DNA of 64,000 bases, taken from positions 1 through 64,000 of the forward strand of contig JBBHKE010000579.1 in NCBI GenBank assembly GCA_037447655.1, read 5' to 3'. The notes beneath the pieces are model-generated. The model did no database searches, was not told where the DNA came from, and saw nothing but the letters and a program-made list of their open reading frames with translations. This document shows, piece by piece, positions 25,701 to 36,213 of this stretch (position 1 is the first letter of the stretch; every line of letters starts with the position of its first letter). Source of the DNA: Zygnema cylindricum. Lineage: Eukaryota > Streptophyta > Zygnematophyceae > Zygnematales > Zygnemataceae. The position numbers were made by a program, and so were the translations under genes.

Positions 25701-26545
25701 CCAAGTTACTCCGGTTGATAAGAAATGAATAAACCTTTTCACTTGACAACCAGCCGGCAAATACGTCCCGCAGTAAAATGTGAAGAGGAAAAATCACATT
25801 GCGATTTCAAGGTCTCATCATTCCCGTTTTTCTGTTTTTCTCCTGAATAAGAGGATTCTCACTATTTGAAATTGATTGGAATTTAATTAGAATTTAATTG
25901 AATTATATTACGGCATTTCATGGTTTCGGCTTCAATTTTTCTAGTTTCACCAGTCAATTTTAGTTGCTGGGAAATAAACCAAAACATATAAGTGCAACTA
26001 AACCAGAAAATAACTCCTGCAATAAACTGTCAACAGAGAACTGCAAACTGGAAACTGGAAACTGTAAACTGTAAACTGTAAACTGGAAACTGTAAACTTG
26101 AAACTAGAAAATGGAAACTGTAAACTGTAAACAACTGAAAACTGGAACGCACCTGTTGACCCTTACGGTTATTCATAAGTACGGCATAATCCGCACGTTT
26201 GAGCAAGTGCAAGCCTCGAATGGCTAAAACCACGTCACGTGCGGCATGATCCACATAAATAAGGTACGGAGGACATTTGCCCCCACTATCGGCATACGTT
26301 ACTCGGCAAATCACATCGTCAATATTCAAATGATCTTCATAAGTCGGATTTTCCAAGTCAGTCTCATAGACGGCCAGGATTAGTTGACAGATGCGATCGA
26401 CATCCTTGAACTCTTCTGCTGAGGGGGCTGGCCAATCCAAGCTGGCAGCAGAACCATGTAAGGAGCATCGCCTAAACATCCAGTAACCACATCCGCATGT
26501 GCCGCCCGCAAAACCAGCACACAGAGCGATGGAAATCACCTCCAT
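19726..26545 (-). CDS. Class 3 lipase (plant calmodulin-binding/DAG-lipase-like) with long charged tail
   Basis: Six exons: 26545-26153, 24921-24619, 24202-24144, 22863-22735, 22138-22003, 20901-19726, together 731 residues. The N-terminus (MEVISIALCAGFAGGTCGCG) is hydrophobic and Cys/Gly-rich, suggesting membrane or lipid association. KFDGGYAHHGLL precedes the nucleophile elbow AGHSLGSG (Ser about 175); DDFLPR and GRFEHIV probably supply the Asp and His of the triad, as in the family. RRLYAPGRLYHIV is typical of the plant sn-1-type lipase group. Residues from about 340 on form an unusual Lys/Glu/Ser-rich tail of some 390 residues, ending in 12-residue repeats of SSSQGGEGKEK type; this part has no domain I know. 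Junction phases fit throughout. The intron after 24619 starts GC rather than GT. The start codon lies 26 bp from a telomere-like tract. Confidence 0.88.
20886..21180 (-). repeat. Five tandem copies of the lipase exon-6 acceptor region
   Basis: The acceptor and first exon bases (20891-20910, plus-strand ACCAAATTCTGGAGACA) recur at about 20949-20972, 21011-21036, 21061-21084 and 21126-21150. Each is followed by AAAGAATCCTTCAAAT-like sequence, with a spacing of 60-75 bp. Each copy retains or nearly retains the AG acceptor. Confidence 0.85.
21189..21699. mobile_element. 511-bp TA-target TIR element in lipase intron
   Basis: Left end CACCGCCCATCACTATTAG and right end GCGATACACAGTG are inverted, diverged partners, and both are flanked by TA. 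No coding region that I recognise. Its termini match the family at 10258, 54846 and 60508. Adjacent sequence 22380-22680 ends with a similar CTCTAATAGCATTACACAGTA terminus and may be a further degraded member. Confidence 0.6.
22929..22999. repeat. Three 24-bp tandem copies in lipase intron
   Basis: CACCAAATCTGGTTATTATA is repeated almost perfectly three times just outside the acceptor of the exon starting at 22863. Confidence 0.85.
23310..23459. mobile_element. 150-bp MITE with ACAGGGTA termini
   Basis: Inverted termini ACAGGGTATTACACAATACG (left) and CGTACTGTGTATTACCCTGT (right), about 20 of 22 bases matching, flanked by TA on both sides. The interior is built of ATTACTGG/CCAGTAA motifs. 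It is a different family from the CACCGTG elements. It lies within the lipase intron between 22863 and 24144. Confidence 0.75.
24415..24592. repeat. 29-bp minisatellite in lipase intron
   Basis: About six to eight degenerate units of GATGCAAAGAAAAATCAAAA type, ending about 25 bp from the exon-2 donor at 24618. Confidence 0.8.
26039..26148. repeat. GAAACTGTAAACT minisatellite next to lipase exon 1
   Basis: Around fifteen 7-bp units (AAACTGG/AAACTGT) fill the intron immediately after the exon-1 donor at 26152. Confidence 0.85.
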
Positions 26546-26570
26546 GGCGCCCTTTCCTCAGCTTCTCTTG

Positions 26571-27000
26571 GATTAGGATTAAGATTAGAGTTAGGGTTAG
26601 GGTTGGGGTTAGGACGAGGGTTAGGATCAGGATCGGGTTAGGAAGAGGGTTAGGGTTAGGCTTGGCTTAGGAATAGGGCTAAGGTTCAGGGTAGAGTTAG
26701 GGTTGGGCTTAAGATTAGGTTTAAACATTAGGATTAGGGGTATGTTAGACATAGGGTATGCTTAGGGTAAGGGTTTGGCTAGGGTTAGGTTTGAGTTAGG
26801 TTGGGCTAGGGTAGGGTAGGAGTAGGTTAGAGTTAGGGGTAAGTCAGGGTTAAGATTAGGGTTAGGGTTAAGGTTAGGGTTAGGGTTAAGGTTAGGGTTA
26901 GGGTTAAGGTTAGGGTTAGGGCTAGCGTTAGGATAGGGGCAGGGGTGGGCTAAGGTAGGCTAAGGTTAGAGTCGGATTAGGGTTAGGGTTAGGGTTACGG
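26571..27000 (+). repeat. Interstitial degenerate TTAGGG telomere-like tract
   Basis: About 430 bp of degenerate GGGTTA repeats, with perfect runs near 26856-26920 and 26976-26995. It begins 26 bp upstream of the lipase start codon and reads TTAGGG on the plus strand. Unique sequence continues for tens of kb on both sides, so it is interstitial rather than a chromosome end within this window. Confidence 0.9.
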
Positions 27001-27969
27001 GAGACAAGGGTCCTGGATTCTAAATTTCTAACGCCTTTCTCACGAGGGGCGCGAACGAAACAAGCGACGGAACCAGAATGTTTAGTACAGAGTACAGTAC
27101 CATATTTTTTGCTCCAAACGTGCGATTATTTAGTAAATAAATCGAACGAAATAACAAACCGTTTGTACACGGCATTGATCACAGTACACAGTGTATCGCT
27201 GTTTGCGATAACGATTTTTTTGCCCGTTTCGCCGTGCACACTTGTCGGACTGTTAAATTTTTAAAATTTGAGAATGAAAGTCAAGGTTCTAACTCTCCGA
27301 TTGGCGGAATGAAATTACGAAAATGTGTGCACGGAAAAAAGCTGTTTTCAGGCGTGATAAGACTTGACGCTAAGGGACATGATTTTCGCAATTACGTTAT
27401 TCTCTATTCCTGCAAACGCATACGATACAGTTCTTTTCAAAGATCGTACAGCTCAAAAACTACAGGTACAAATGTGGTACAATTCATAAAGCGAAGGTAC
27501 AAGTATTCCATAACTTTTGACTATAAATTGACGGCATAACGTTTGTTTTATTGAAAATCGTCACGATTCGCTGCTTTATTTCGACGTTGACGGCAGTTTG
27601 CCAATTTCCCTTGATAAAAAAGTAAAAAGCAGCCTGCCCTACAATGTATCTCATTCACAAACGGTGATCGGACACATGGAAAGAAAGTTGGCGAGTGCAG
27701 ACGATATCCAGGTGTCTGTACGGAAATCTATGCACGTCACATCAAGTGTATGACGAAACAACATATGCCGTTAGGCCAGCATGCACGACGCCTGCATGCC
27801 AAAAGTCAACATAATCCCATGCAAACATCCTCAGTTTATGTGACGAATGCATCTCCGTGCAGCGTCCTACTGCATATTTTTTGCCAGTCAAGAGAAATAA
27901 AAAAGCCGTACCATAGCGTACAGTAACGTACTAAATAATTTGGACGGTTTCTGGTTACGCTAAATCCAT

Positions 27970-28290
27970 AGTTGTTCAAACCGTTTAGTGCGAGCGATTC
28001 AATCACGACGAACTATAAGTTTCGAACGCATTGAACGATTTGAAAAAATCGTAAAAATCGTTAATGAACTTTAATCCGTACTATTTCGTACATGTAAACA
28101 AAAATGAATTTTACATATACCGCAGTTTGTAAGTTTTCCGTTAAATGAGCGCTAAACAATGTTTAACGCAAATAGTGTGACATTTCAACGTCTCTTTTAG
28201 AAAATGTCCGTACATTTTCGATAAAATTTAAAAATTAAGTACATGTTCCGTGAAATTCTTGTTCAGTTTACTGGACAGAAAATACTAATA
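27970..28290 (+). repeat. Dispersed repeat, copy 1
   Basis: Blocks such as CGCATTGAACGATTTG, ATCGTTAATGAA and TGTCCGTACATTTTCGAT recur in inverted orientation at 57100-57690. Probably an unclassified transposable-element remnant; ends not defined. Confidence 0.55.
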
Positions 28291-29659
28291 ACTGCGAAGT
28301 ATGTTATCGTCAAATTCTGTATATTTCCGTAAATACCGTACATTTTACGGGAAATACTGTACTTTCCCGTAAATTACCCGTCCAGTTTACCAGACAAAAA
28401 GTACATCGCGATTTTTTGCGATTTTTTCAACAGTCACGAATTATAAGTAAAAATCTTAAAAAAGGAAAAAATCGCACGATTTGAACAACAGCGCGTTAAA
28501 TATTACGAAATATGTACAAGTGTTAGCTGTACGAAATTTGGAAAGCAGTACAGTCGAGGTTTCTTACTGAACCTGATGACGTATGCACCTGCAGGAATCG
28601 AAAACAATGCATCCCCAAATCGATTTCCTAACGCTACACCGTGAATCGTTATTAGCCATATGTACGCTATATCGGCACCCCAAAATTTTGACATTGATAC
28701 CCGAGATACAGTGAATGAATCGAATTTATCTTTGACGTTAATTACAGTTCTTGTAAATTAGCGTCAATGGTTTTACCGTACTTGTTTCGTAAATAGTGTG
28801 GTGTACGCAAGTAGTTTGTTCGTACAGCAGTGTACTTTGTTACCGAAATCCATACGGAAAATGTGGTTAACTTATGTCGGTCGCATACAAAGCTGCGTTT
28901 AAATTAAACGTGGAGTCACGTTTGCGACACACACGTTCCCATACATTCGGACTTCGTTTTGTTGGTGGCAATGTGAACAGATAACATGTGCACATGCGAA
29001 AAACTGCATATGTTTCGTAAGTGTACTGCCGCACAATTACACATGTCGTACATTCGGGGAAAGTTAACTCGATTACTTTGCCATTTTAATTCTATTTGAG
29101 ATCTTTCAAACTTAATAGAGTACATATTTACTCTATTACAGGGTCAAAAGGAAACATAATGGTAATACCAGACCAGTAAACGAAAGAAACGCTTATTAAA
29201 GTTAAGTTTGACCCTAAAATGGGTTATGTTTCATAAAACGTCAACAAATTAGAGTCACATTGCGTACATATTTAAGTAACGTTACAAAATTAAGATGGAA
29301 AGAACGCGGCGCCCTGAAAACCAGAAAAGATAAAAAAACAAGCGGCAAATGCGGACAAAACACAAAAAATAGATTTTTGTTCTGACAAATCCCATCCACA
29401 TCCTCGTCGCCTGTTGGGTGACACCTGAATCTCGCGGAGCCATTTTCACAAAACGTCGCCATTTTTTGGGCAAGATGCGCGGATCGTTGTTTCGCCGCCT
29501 CCCGTAGTCTTACGACATCCAATACGCCATACCTTATTTTCATGGTTTCCAGCAGTATTAGGGTTGGCAATAATATGGTGAAATAACATGGAAGTGCGCG
29601 TCATTTTCGTCATTTCATCATTTAGGGTCTACGAAAAAAAACATGGGTAAGTGCGTGGC

Positions 29660-30560
29660 TCTTTCTGTTTTTTCTTCCCTCTCTCACTCCCTCTCCCTCC
29701 CTATCCTTCCTCCCTTTTCACTCTCTCTCTCCCTCCCTATCCCTTTACCTCTCCCTCTTTGCATTGTCCATCTCCCACATTTTTTCCCATACCCTTTCCT
29801 TTACCCTTTCCCTACTCTTTTCCCTCTCTCTTCTTCCCACTCTCTCTCTCTCTCCCTCATTCTGTCTCTCTCTTTGTCTATCTCTCAATCCCTCTCCACT
29901 AAATCTGCCCTACTCCCCTTCTAAGTATTTGCCTTATCACTAATCCTCTCTCTTCCCCTTAAACCCACCTTCCTTCTTTTCCATCTTGTTATTAACTTGA
30001 GTGCGCCCTCTACCTCTCCCTCCCTCACCCTCTCCCACTTTCTCTTCCTCACCCTCTCGATTTTCCTCATCCCCTCTCTCTCCCACTCTCTCATCTAACC
30101 TCATCCGCATCTCCCATGCCTTTCCTCTCCACCACTATGACTTTGTCTATCATCTCACACTCTTTTTCCTCTCATTATTGCTCGCCATCCTGCTATCTCA
30201 CTCTCTCAACCTCTCATTCAACCTTTTCCTCCCCTTCTCTCTCTCTCTCCCCCCCTCAATTTCTCACACTCAGTTCCGCACTTAATCCCCCCCTCCCCCC
30301 CCCCCCCACCTGCATGTTTTTCCCATCCATTAGACTCCCGCCCTCACACTCTTGCTATGTCTCTCTCTCCCTTATCGCTCTCTCCGAATTCATCATTCTC
30401 ATTTCATCTCTTTGAGTCCCTCCTTTTTCCCATTATTTTTGTCGAACTCATATACCCCCTATTATTCCTTTTCCATCTCTTTCTCCTTTGTACCCGATAC
30501 TCTAATCGACGATCAATTTATTCATTTGGTGTTCACCATCCGACGATCACTGTATTAATC
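29660..30560 (+). repeat. CT-rich polypyrimidine tracts
   Basis: About 900 bp dominated by CTCTCC/CCTCCC low-complexity sequence, with C-runs at about 30288-30307. Ser/Leu/Pro-rich reading frames over it are not genes. Confidence 0.8.
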
Positions 30561-32781
30561 TGCACTTTACAGCAAAATATGAATGGTGGGAATAAGAAAG
30601 GATCACCTTCAAGGTGTTGGAGCGGATTGCAGCGTTTGGAGCAAACTGCGAAGAAGTTTGCAGGGATCTCTTTTTGTCGTTACAGGTCGTTAATATTTAC
30701 ATAGTGTGTGAAGTATAAATAAGTTTTCTTTTTTATTAATAAGGGTTTTCCGTGTTACATACGCAAGCGTTAGAAATAGTGTAGCACATAGTGCTTACGA
30801 ATCATACCGTAGATTAATTGGCTTCATTAGACTTTTATTTTAGTATGACGTTGTAACAGGATATCACCGTGAAATATATATTTTTTGTATTTTTTCTTCC
30901 ATTGTTGTTCATCAATGACTTTAATCGTGTGGACTTATTATACATTTTCTATTCATTTTGTATTTGTTCATTTGGTATCATGTCTTCTCAATGATTGTAT
31001 TTCAAGTTTACATATATTAAGTGTTCTCAACATTTTTTCCCTTGTGTATCATCTGTGTATGTTGCCGGTATTACTTCATTTATCCTTTGCCTACTGCGTA
31101 TCATATTCGTATTGAAAGATAAGACTAGCTCCATTTTTTTAATTGAGTGAGTTTCAAAGTCAAACATCTGTTTTCGGCCTTGATTATTCATGTGTTAGTT
31201 TGAGGTTTAATAGTTGTGCTTTGTTTTTTTCGTGGTCCCTTTTTGACCTCAACGACTGGCAATCTTTTGTGGTCGTACTTATGTTTTCTTTCTAACTTTT
31301 CATTTAAGGAGTTTCCTTCTTTTTTCACGAAATAGTTATTTTTGAATATATGGAGCAAGCCTTGATTCCCATGTGCTGTGTACATTTCATTAGTTGTTAT
31401 TGAATGGTGTGTTCTTGCTATATAGAAGAATCTATGTTTTTCATTCACTCTAGTTTTTCCTAGATTAGCCCACTCAAAATGCTATATTTTTGCAAAACAT
31501 CCACATTCTTGTTTGTTGTGAGCTTACAATGTTTTCTACATATTCTGCAAACTCACTCTTTAGGGACCAGCGACGACCCAACCTCGCCGCTGTGGTGCCA
31601 CGCGATGAGACAGACTCATTGTTACATTCACTGCAAAAAGTATTAATGTTTCTCTGCTTTGTCGGGAGATAGCGACGAGGCAGGCTCGTCGTTGAATTAG
31701 CAACCATTGAACATTGTGGAACTAGTGCTACGGAAACAAACAACGAGGGAAATTCGTCGCTAGATGACTAACCAGCTACGAAGCATACTCGTCGCCGACT
31801 TTTTTATCATGTACAGTGCATCAAAGTCGACTAATTCATACCACACGCGTTCTCCACTTCCATAGACCACCTTAACTACATTTAAAGTTAAACATACATG
31901 AATACTTATAAATGCATCATATTCCACGTTATACAAAATACAAAACATGTAAGCATGAAAAAAACCGAAATTGTATTATCCTAAATAATATAATACACAC
32001 ATATAAAATCTGGTTTGCCTTATAAAGTGAAGTGCTTTTTCGCTTCATAAACTGTCTACATTGAGCTGTCACAAGTATCAATACAATTTTTACTCTATAA
32101 CTAAACTACCATTCCCAAACTTAGATATATAAAAAAAAAAACCACAATATATAATTATAATAGATCTTTAAAACATGTTGCAGCCCATGCCTCCCCCGCT
32201 CAAAATGGTGTCTTGTTGACTATCTTGTTTCCACAAATTGAAAGTCATGCAAATTACAAAATGTTTATATTTATTTACAATAGATGTTTGCTTTCTTTAT
32301 TCAAGAAAACAAAGTTGTACAACAAGTTCCCTCTATTTTTATTTATGCTTCTATTTTTCTCAAAAACCTAAAACTTCTCAAAACTATACTACCAAAAGAT
32401 GAGAAACACATGTCACCTCATTTTTGGCCTTTTCCTGAAAAAATTGTTTCATAAACAGTCTCGTCTTTTCTAACCCCCAAAAAAAAATGTACACCAAAAA
32501 AAAAATTGTATACGAAAAAACTGTCCTATCCGTACACTAAAAAACCCGAGACCCTAATTAAAAAAAAAACGCCAAAACAGTTGAGGAAAAAAATGTACAA
32601 AAATGATGACCGTGAACACCTCTCTCTCGCTCTCTCTCTATCCAACTCTCTCTCTTCTCTTCTCTCTCTCTCTCTCGTTCTCACTCTCTTTCCTTTTTTT
32701 TTGTCTTTCGCTCTCGCTCTACCCCTCTTTTCTCGTCTCTCCTCCCTCTCTTCCCCCATCTCTCTCTCGTAAAAAAAAAAA

Positions 32782-33337
32782 TTACTCCTCCCTGATTGAA
32801 GGTAAGCAGAGGCCCAACTGCTCCGCAATCACACCATTGGACTGCTTCATAAAGTTCTACATAAGACAAAAAATGAAAAAAAGTTAAAAGAGTGAATCTT
32901 TGTTTTTTTGTGTTAAGTGGCAAAAAAGATTGAAATGGTATAAAACGGAAGGGAGGAAAATTATAAACAACATTCCCACTTTTATTCCTATTTTTCAATT
33001 TCCATTTTTTTTTCTCCTTTTTCATCCCCTTTTATCCCAATTTTCATTCCCAATTTTCATTACCATTTTCTCTTCCCATTTATCCTCAATACCTGGAAAT
33101 ACTCTTAAAGTGAAACTCTGCCCATTCAATGAAAGCTTACCTTAAAAAATATATTATTTTCCGTACAACTTGACACCGAAAAAAACCGAAATAGGATAAA
33201 AAGATAAAAAGGGGACGAAGATTACAAAAAAACTCATTCACGTTTTTCATCCTCATTATTTTCACATCTACCTGAAAATCCTCCAAGTGAGACTCCACCC
33301 ACTTAGTGAGACTCTCCTTACGGCTTCCCTTCCCCAC
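32782..33337 (-). CDS. Unrecognised gene, two C-terminal exons
   Basis: I do not recognise the product. A minus-strand exon ending at 33272 (readable from about 33337; RKESLTKWVESHLEDFQ) with a GT donor joins in phase 0 to 32856-32782 (NFMKQSNGVIAEQLG, then LCLPSIREE and stop) after a TATGTAG acceptor. The result reads as a short amphipathic, helical C-terminus. In-frame stops just 5' of 33337 mean the true upstream exon is missing, frameshifted or spliced from elsewhere, so this may be a gene remnant. Support comes from phase agreement and from the duplicated copy of the same exon-intron junction at about 33085-33150. Alternative: chance open frame. Confidence 0.4.
33085..33150 (-). repeat. 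Degenerate copy of the 33272 exon-intron junction
   Basis: Plus-strand sequence at 33085-33150 parallels 33255-33322: donor-side CATCCTCA/TATCCTCA, then a coding stretch that reads AFIEWAEFHFKSIS in the copy against SLTKWVESHLEDFQ in the presumed exon. It lies in the intron between the two exons. Confidence 0.6.
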
Positions 33338-33339
33338 CT

Positions 33340-34454
33340 CTCGCGGCGGGAATCAACCCTAAAAAAACCCGGTGGCACTGAATTCGAGAGGGACCGCCTT
33401 ATAGAGAGAATTTGCTCCGGCGAGGAAGACAGGAGAGGAATGGAGTTTGATAAGATAAAATGTAAGCGTCGTAAAAATGACAAACAGTTTTTCCAACATC
33501 ATTTACGATCTGTGACCAGCTTTAAAAATATGTGGATATTAATAATGCCACGTGTTTTTGGCAACAACCAATGATATTCTTCCGACTGCGGATGATCAGC
33601 TTTCGTCGGCGTATTACCTCCAATTAGAATTAACATGTATCCTAAATGTGGTTTGTTCTCCGTTTGACCTTCAATTACAATTAACAATGACACTAATAAG
33701 AGGTTCGTTCTACGTTTGATGTGACTAAACGCATCCGTATTAGAATTAAGTGCCTATAATACAATGTATGGATTCTAATAAAGCAACCCAACGGGCACCT
33801 TATTAAAGTTAATGGTCCATATTTAACGTCATACAACGCTCGATATCCACGCAAAGGACAAGGAAAATGAAAATCAATCACATAGTTCAAAGTTAAATGA
33901 AACGAAACGAATACACGGAATACCTGTCGTTATAGTTTCGTTCCTACACGATACTAAACTGAACTGGATAAACGTACTAAAGCTATACGGTCACGTAGCG
34001 TTGAAAGGTAACTGCACTTTACAACCCGAAGCATAGAATCGACTGCACCACGTCATAGTGTACGGTTTGTCATATGTTGTACTCACACCTCTTTTACTGT
34101 AATAATATTCACGCGTGTGAAAAGAATCCTTATCACAGTTATGAATACCAGTGAGTGAAAGGACATAAACCCGTACGTTTCGACGGTTTTTACTTGTACC
34201 TATTTTAGTGTACATTTATGAACGACGTAATGATTGTTTATCCGCAAACCCAAATTAGAATTACGGATTCATAACACTGAGAAGGACAATACGTGGTACG
34301 GATTGCCAAATTTTGTACTTCTACCTGTTTTCACGTATATGTCATGACGGCGGATTCTGTATACCTAAATCAGCGTTAAGGAGAAATTACAATTAAACTT
34401 TTTTTTGACGATGTGATTGATACACAAATTAGCATTAATGACACTAATTCTTTA
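33340..34454. other. Flank of the copia insertion, TIR-family-like sequence
   Basis: No gene seen. Repeated AATTAGAATTA/CTAATAAG motifs resemble the interior of the CACCGTG-type TIR elements, and the copia element interrupts this sequence; a matching TIR end lies just beyond it at 40403. Confidence 0.45.
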
Positions 34455-34967
34455 TGTTATGATTCGTTGTGGAAATGAATTGTTACGTCCTGCGTGTCGT
34501 CTCAGTTCCAGTTTTGCTGGTTCGTTTTACTTCAATGTGTGGATTCAGTTTGGCGTCATTTGATTTAAGTTGGCGTCTTATGAGTTGTTAGTTGTTTCCT
34601 CCGTTGCATATTGTCCTGTACGGTTTATGATGCTATTTAGTGCGTGTTTCGCTTTCAGTGCACGCCATTCAGTTTCGGCGCACACTGCCTGTATTAGGCT
34701 CACGTTCGTCTACCTTTGGCACATCTTCATCCGCAGTTTTATCACTAACTGTTAGTGGTAGTTTTATGTCGGTTAGGCAGAAGTATTTTTAGTGAGGAGA
34801 GTTGTGTTGTTTATTATCATCAAGAAGAGAAGGAAGAAATATATGTTGTAAGAAAGTTTTCAATTAAATATATTATTGATTGGGGAATTCTGTGGGCTCC
34901 TATCTGAATGCTTCCGCATGCAATTCTGATTGAATGTTCTGTAGTACACCGTGCTCCATCTCTAACA
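34455..34967 (+). repeat. Copia 5' LTR
   Basis: 513 bp, TG...CA ends, about 98% identical by eye to 39845-40356. An ATATATTATTG-type AT-rich stretch near 34866 might be the promoter TATA region, by position only. Confidence 0.95.
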
Positions 34968-34969
34968 AT

Positions 34970-34981
34970 TGGTATCGGAGC
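34970..34981 (+). promoter_or_regulatory. Primer binding site of the copia element
   Basis: TGGTATCGGAGC begins two bases after the 5' LTR. The usual plant copia PBS, complementary to initiator methionine tRNA, is TGGTATCAGAGC, so this differs at one base. Confidence 0.85.
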
Positions 34982-35032
34982 GGGTAGAATTCCTTAGTAT
35001 CCGGTATCATCAATCAGGAGTGATTTGTTACT

Positions 35033-36175
35033 ATGGGAAGGAAGAAGAAGGCCGTAGCTCCACAGTTTGCTCCTGCGCAGTCTGATACTCCAGGGCCGAG
35101 TCGTGGGGGCTTCAGTGCTGCACAATTCGAAGAAGATGAAGATACAGATACTTCTGTACAGCGGGAAGAAGCAGGAGGAGGAGCAGCAGGAGGAGCAGGA
35201 GGAGCAGGGATGTTTCTCACAGAGGAGAGGCTTCAGACACTTCTGACTGGAGTTCTTCAAGGCGTGCTCTCAGCTGCCCCTCAAGGGGGCAGGCTGCAAG
35301 TCTACAATAGAGGAGGTAGCGGATACGTGGATGGAGAAACTGAAGATGAAAGGAGAGAAAGAATCCGGAAAGGAAAATTCGAAGCCGAAGATGAATCTGA
35401 CTCGGAGGAAGACGATGATGAGGAGGATGATAAACTGATGCAGATGCCCGGCAAAGTCGTTCTCTTCAATGGAACGAACTACTATATCTGGAAGAGATAT
35501 ATTCAAGGACAGTTCGAACTTAGGCGTCTTTGGAAGATTGTTACAGGAGAGGAGCCTATGCCGATTTCTGGTCGCAAGGCTAGAAATAGATGGAGACGTA
35601 GGAATGTTGCCGCCTATACCGGCTTAATGCAAACTTGTACGCCTGCAGTTAATGATTATTACTTGACTCATGATTCTGCACATGAATGTTGGTGGGCCAT
35701 TGAAAACAAATTTGAAAAAGGAATTCAAAATCGCGGTCAACATGCATATAAAGAATTTCTGAATTTTGAAATGACTTCGATTGAGTCGATTGGAGACGCT
35801 TCAAAACAAAACAATCTGATTGTGGAACGACTAGCGGCTACCGGTCGGTTTGTTACTGAGGCGGACAAGGTGACCGGCTTTCTTAATGCATTACCGGAGA
35901 GGCTTGTCCATCTAAAAGAAATCTTGAGTGTGAAAAAGAGGTTGACTTATTCATTTATTATATCATACTTGAAAGATAACGCAGATAATCGAGGGAGTCC
36001 TTCTCGGAGCACTCCTCCCTCCGGTTTGTTAAATTCAACCAATTCTAATTCCGCCGACTTATCTTATCTCCGTGATGGCGGAAGAGAGGAAGAAGGGGAG
36101 GAGGCCCGAGAGGTAGAGGAAGGGGTCAAGGGAAAAACGGAAATCCAAAGCCCTTTTCGTTCGCTCCCGACCTGA
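35033..36175 (+). pseudogene. Copia gag open reading frame, frame broken before zinc knuckles
   Basis: 380 codons from ATG. The N-terminal ~130 residues are acidic and Gly-rich with a basic start (MGRKKKAVAP). The gag core of the copia type begins VVLFNGTNYYIWKRYIQGQF and continues through SAHECWWAIENKFEKG to FLNALPERL. Near position 36070 the frame changes: in the +1 frame sequence continues as an RGG-like basic stretch and then two CCHC zinc knuckles (36214-36288: CFHCNKFGHLTVSC and CYSCGKWGHLSSRC), whereas this frame ends at a TGA at 36173. Either a mutational frameshift or, less likely, programmed frameshifting. Confidence 0.85.
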
Positions 36176-36213
36176 ATTCTGTCACTTGTTTTCATTGCAA
36201 CAAATTTGGACAT

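Larger units (their letters stand above)
27001..32781. other. Repeat-rich intergenic region without recognised genes
   Basis: Contents: a TIR-family end at 27187; a dispersed repeat at about 27970-28290 with an inverted counterpart at 57100-57690; a TIR-type end at 28637 (CACCGTGAATCGTTATTAGC after TA); long CT-rich tracts at 29660-30560; and a cluster of GCGACGA/TCGTCGC motifs at 31560-31800. An exon-like frame near 30581-30689 was not convincing. Confidence 0.6.

Noticed and set aside
26571-27000. Chromosome end
   Set aside because: The telomere-like tract is degenerate and unique sequence extends tens of kb on each side.
29643-30704. Ser/Pro/Leu-rich frames and an ATG-led exon candidate at 30581
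   Set aside because: The first are CT low-complexity. The candidate (MNGGNKKGSPSRCW) is followed by a possible GT donor, but I found no partner exon and no homology.
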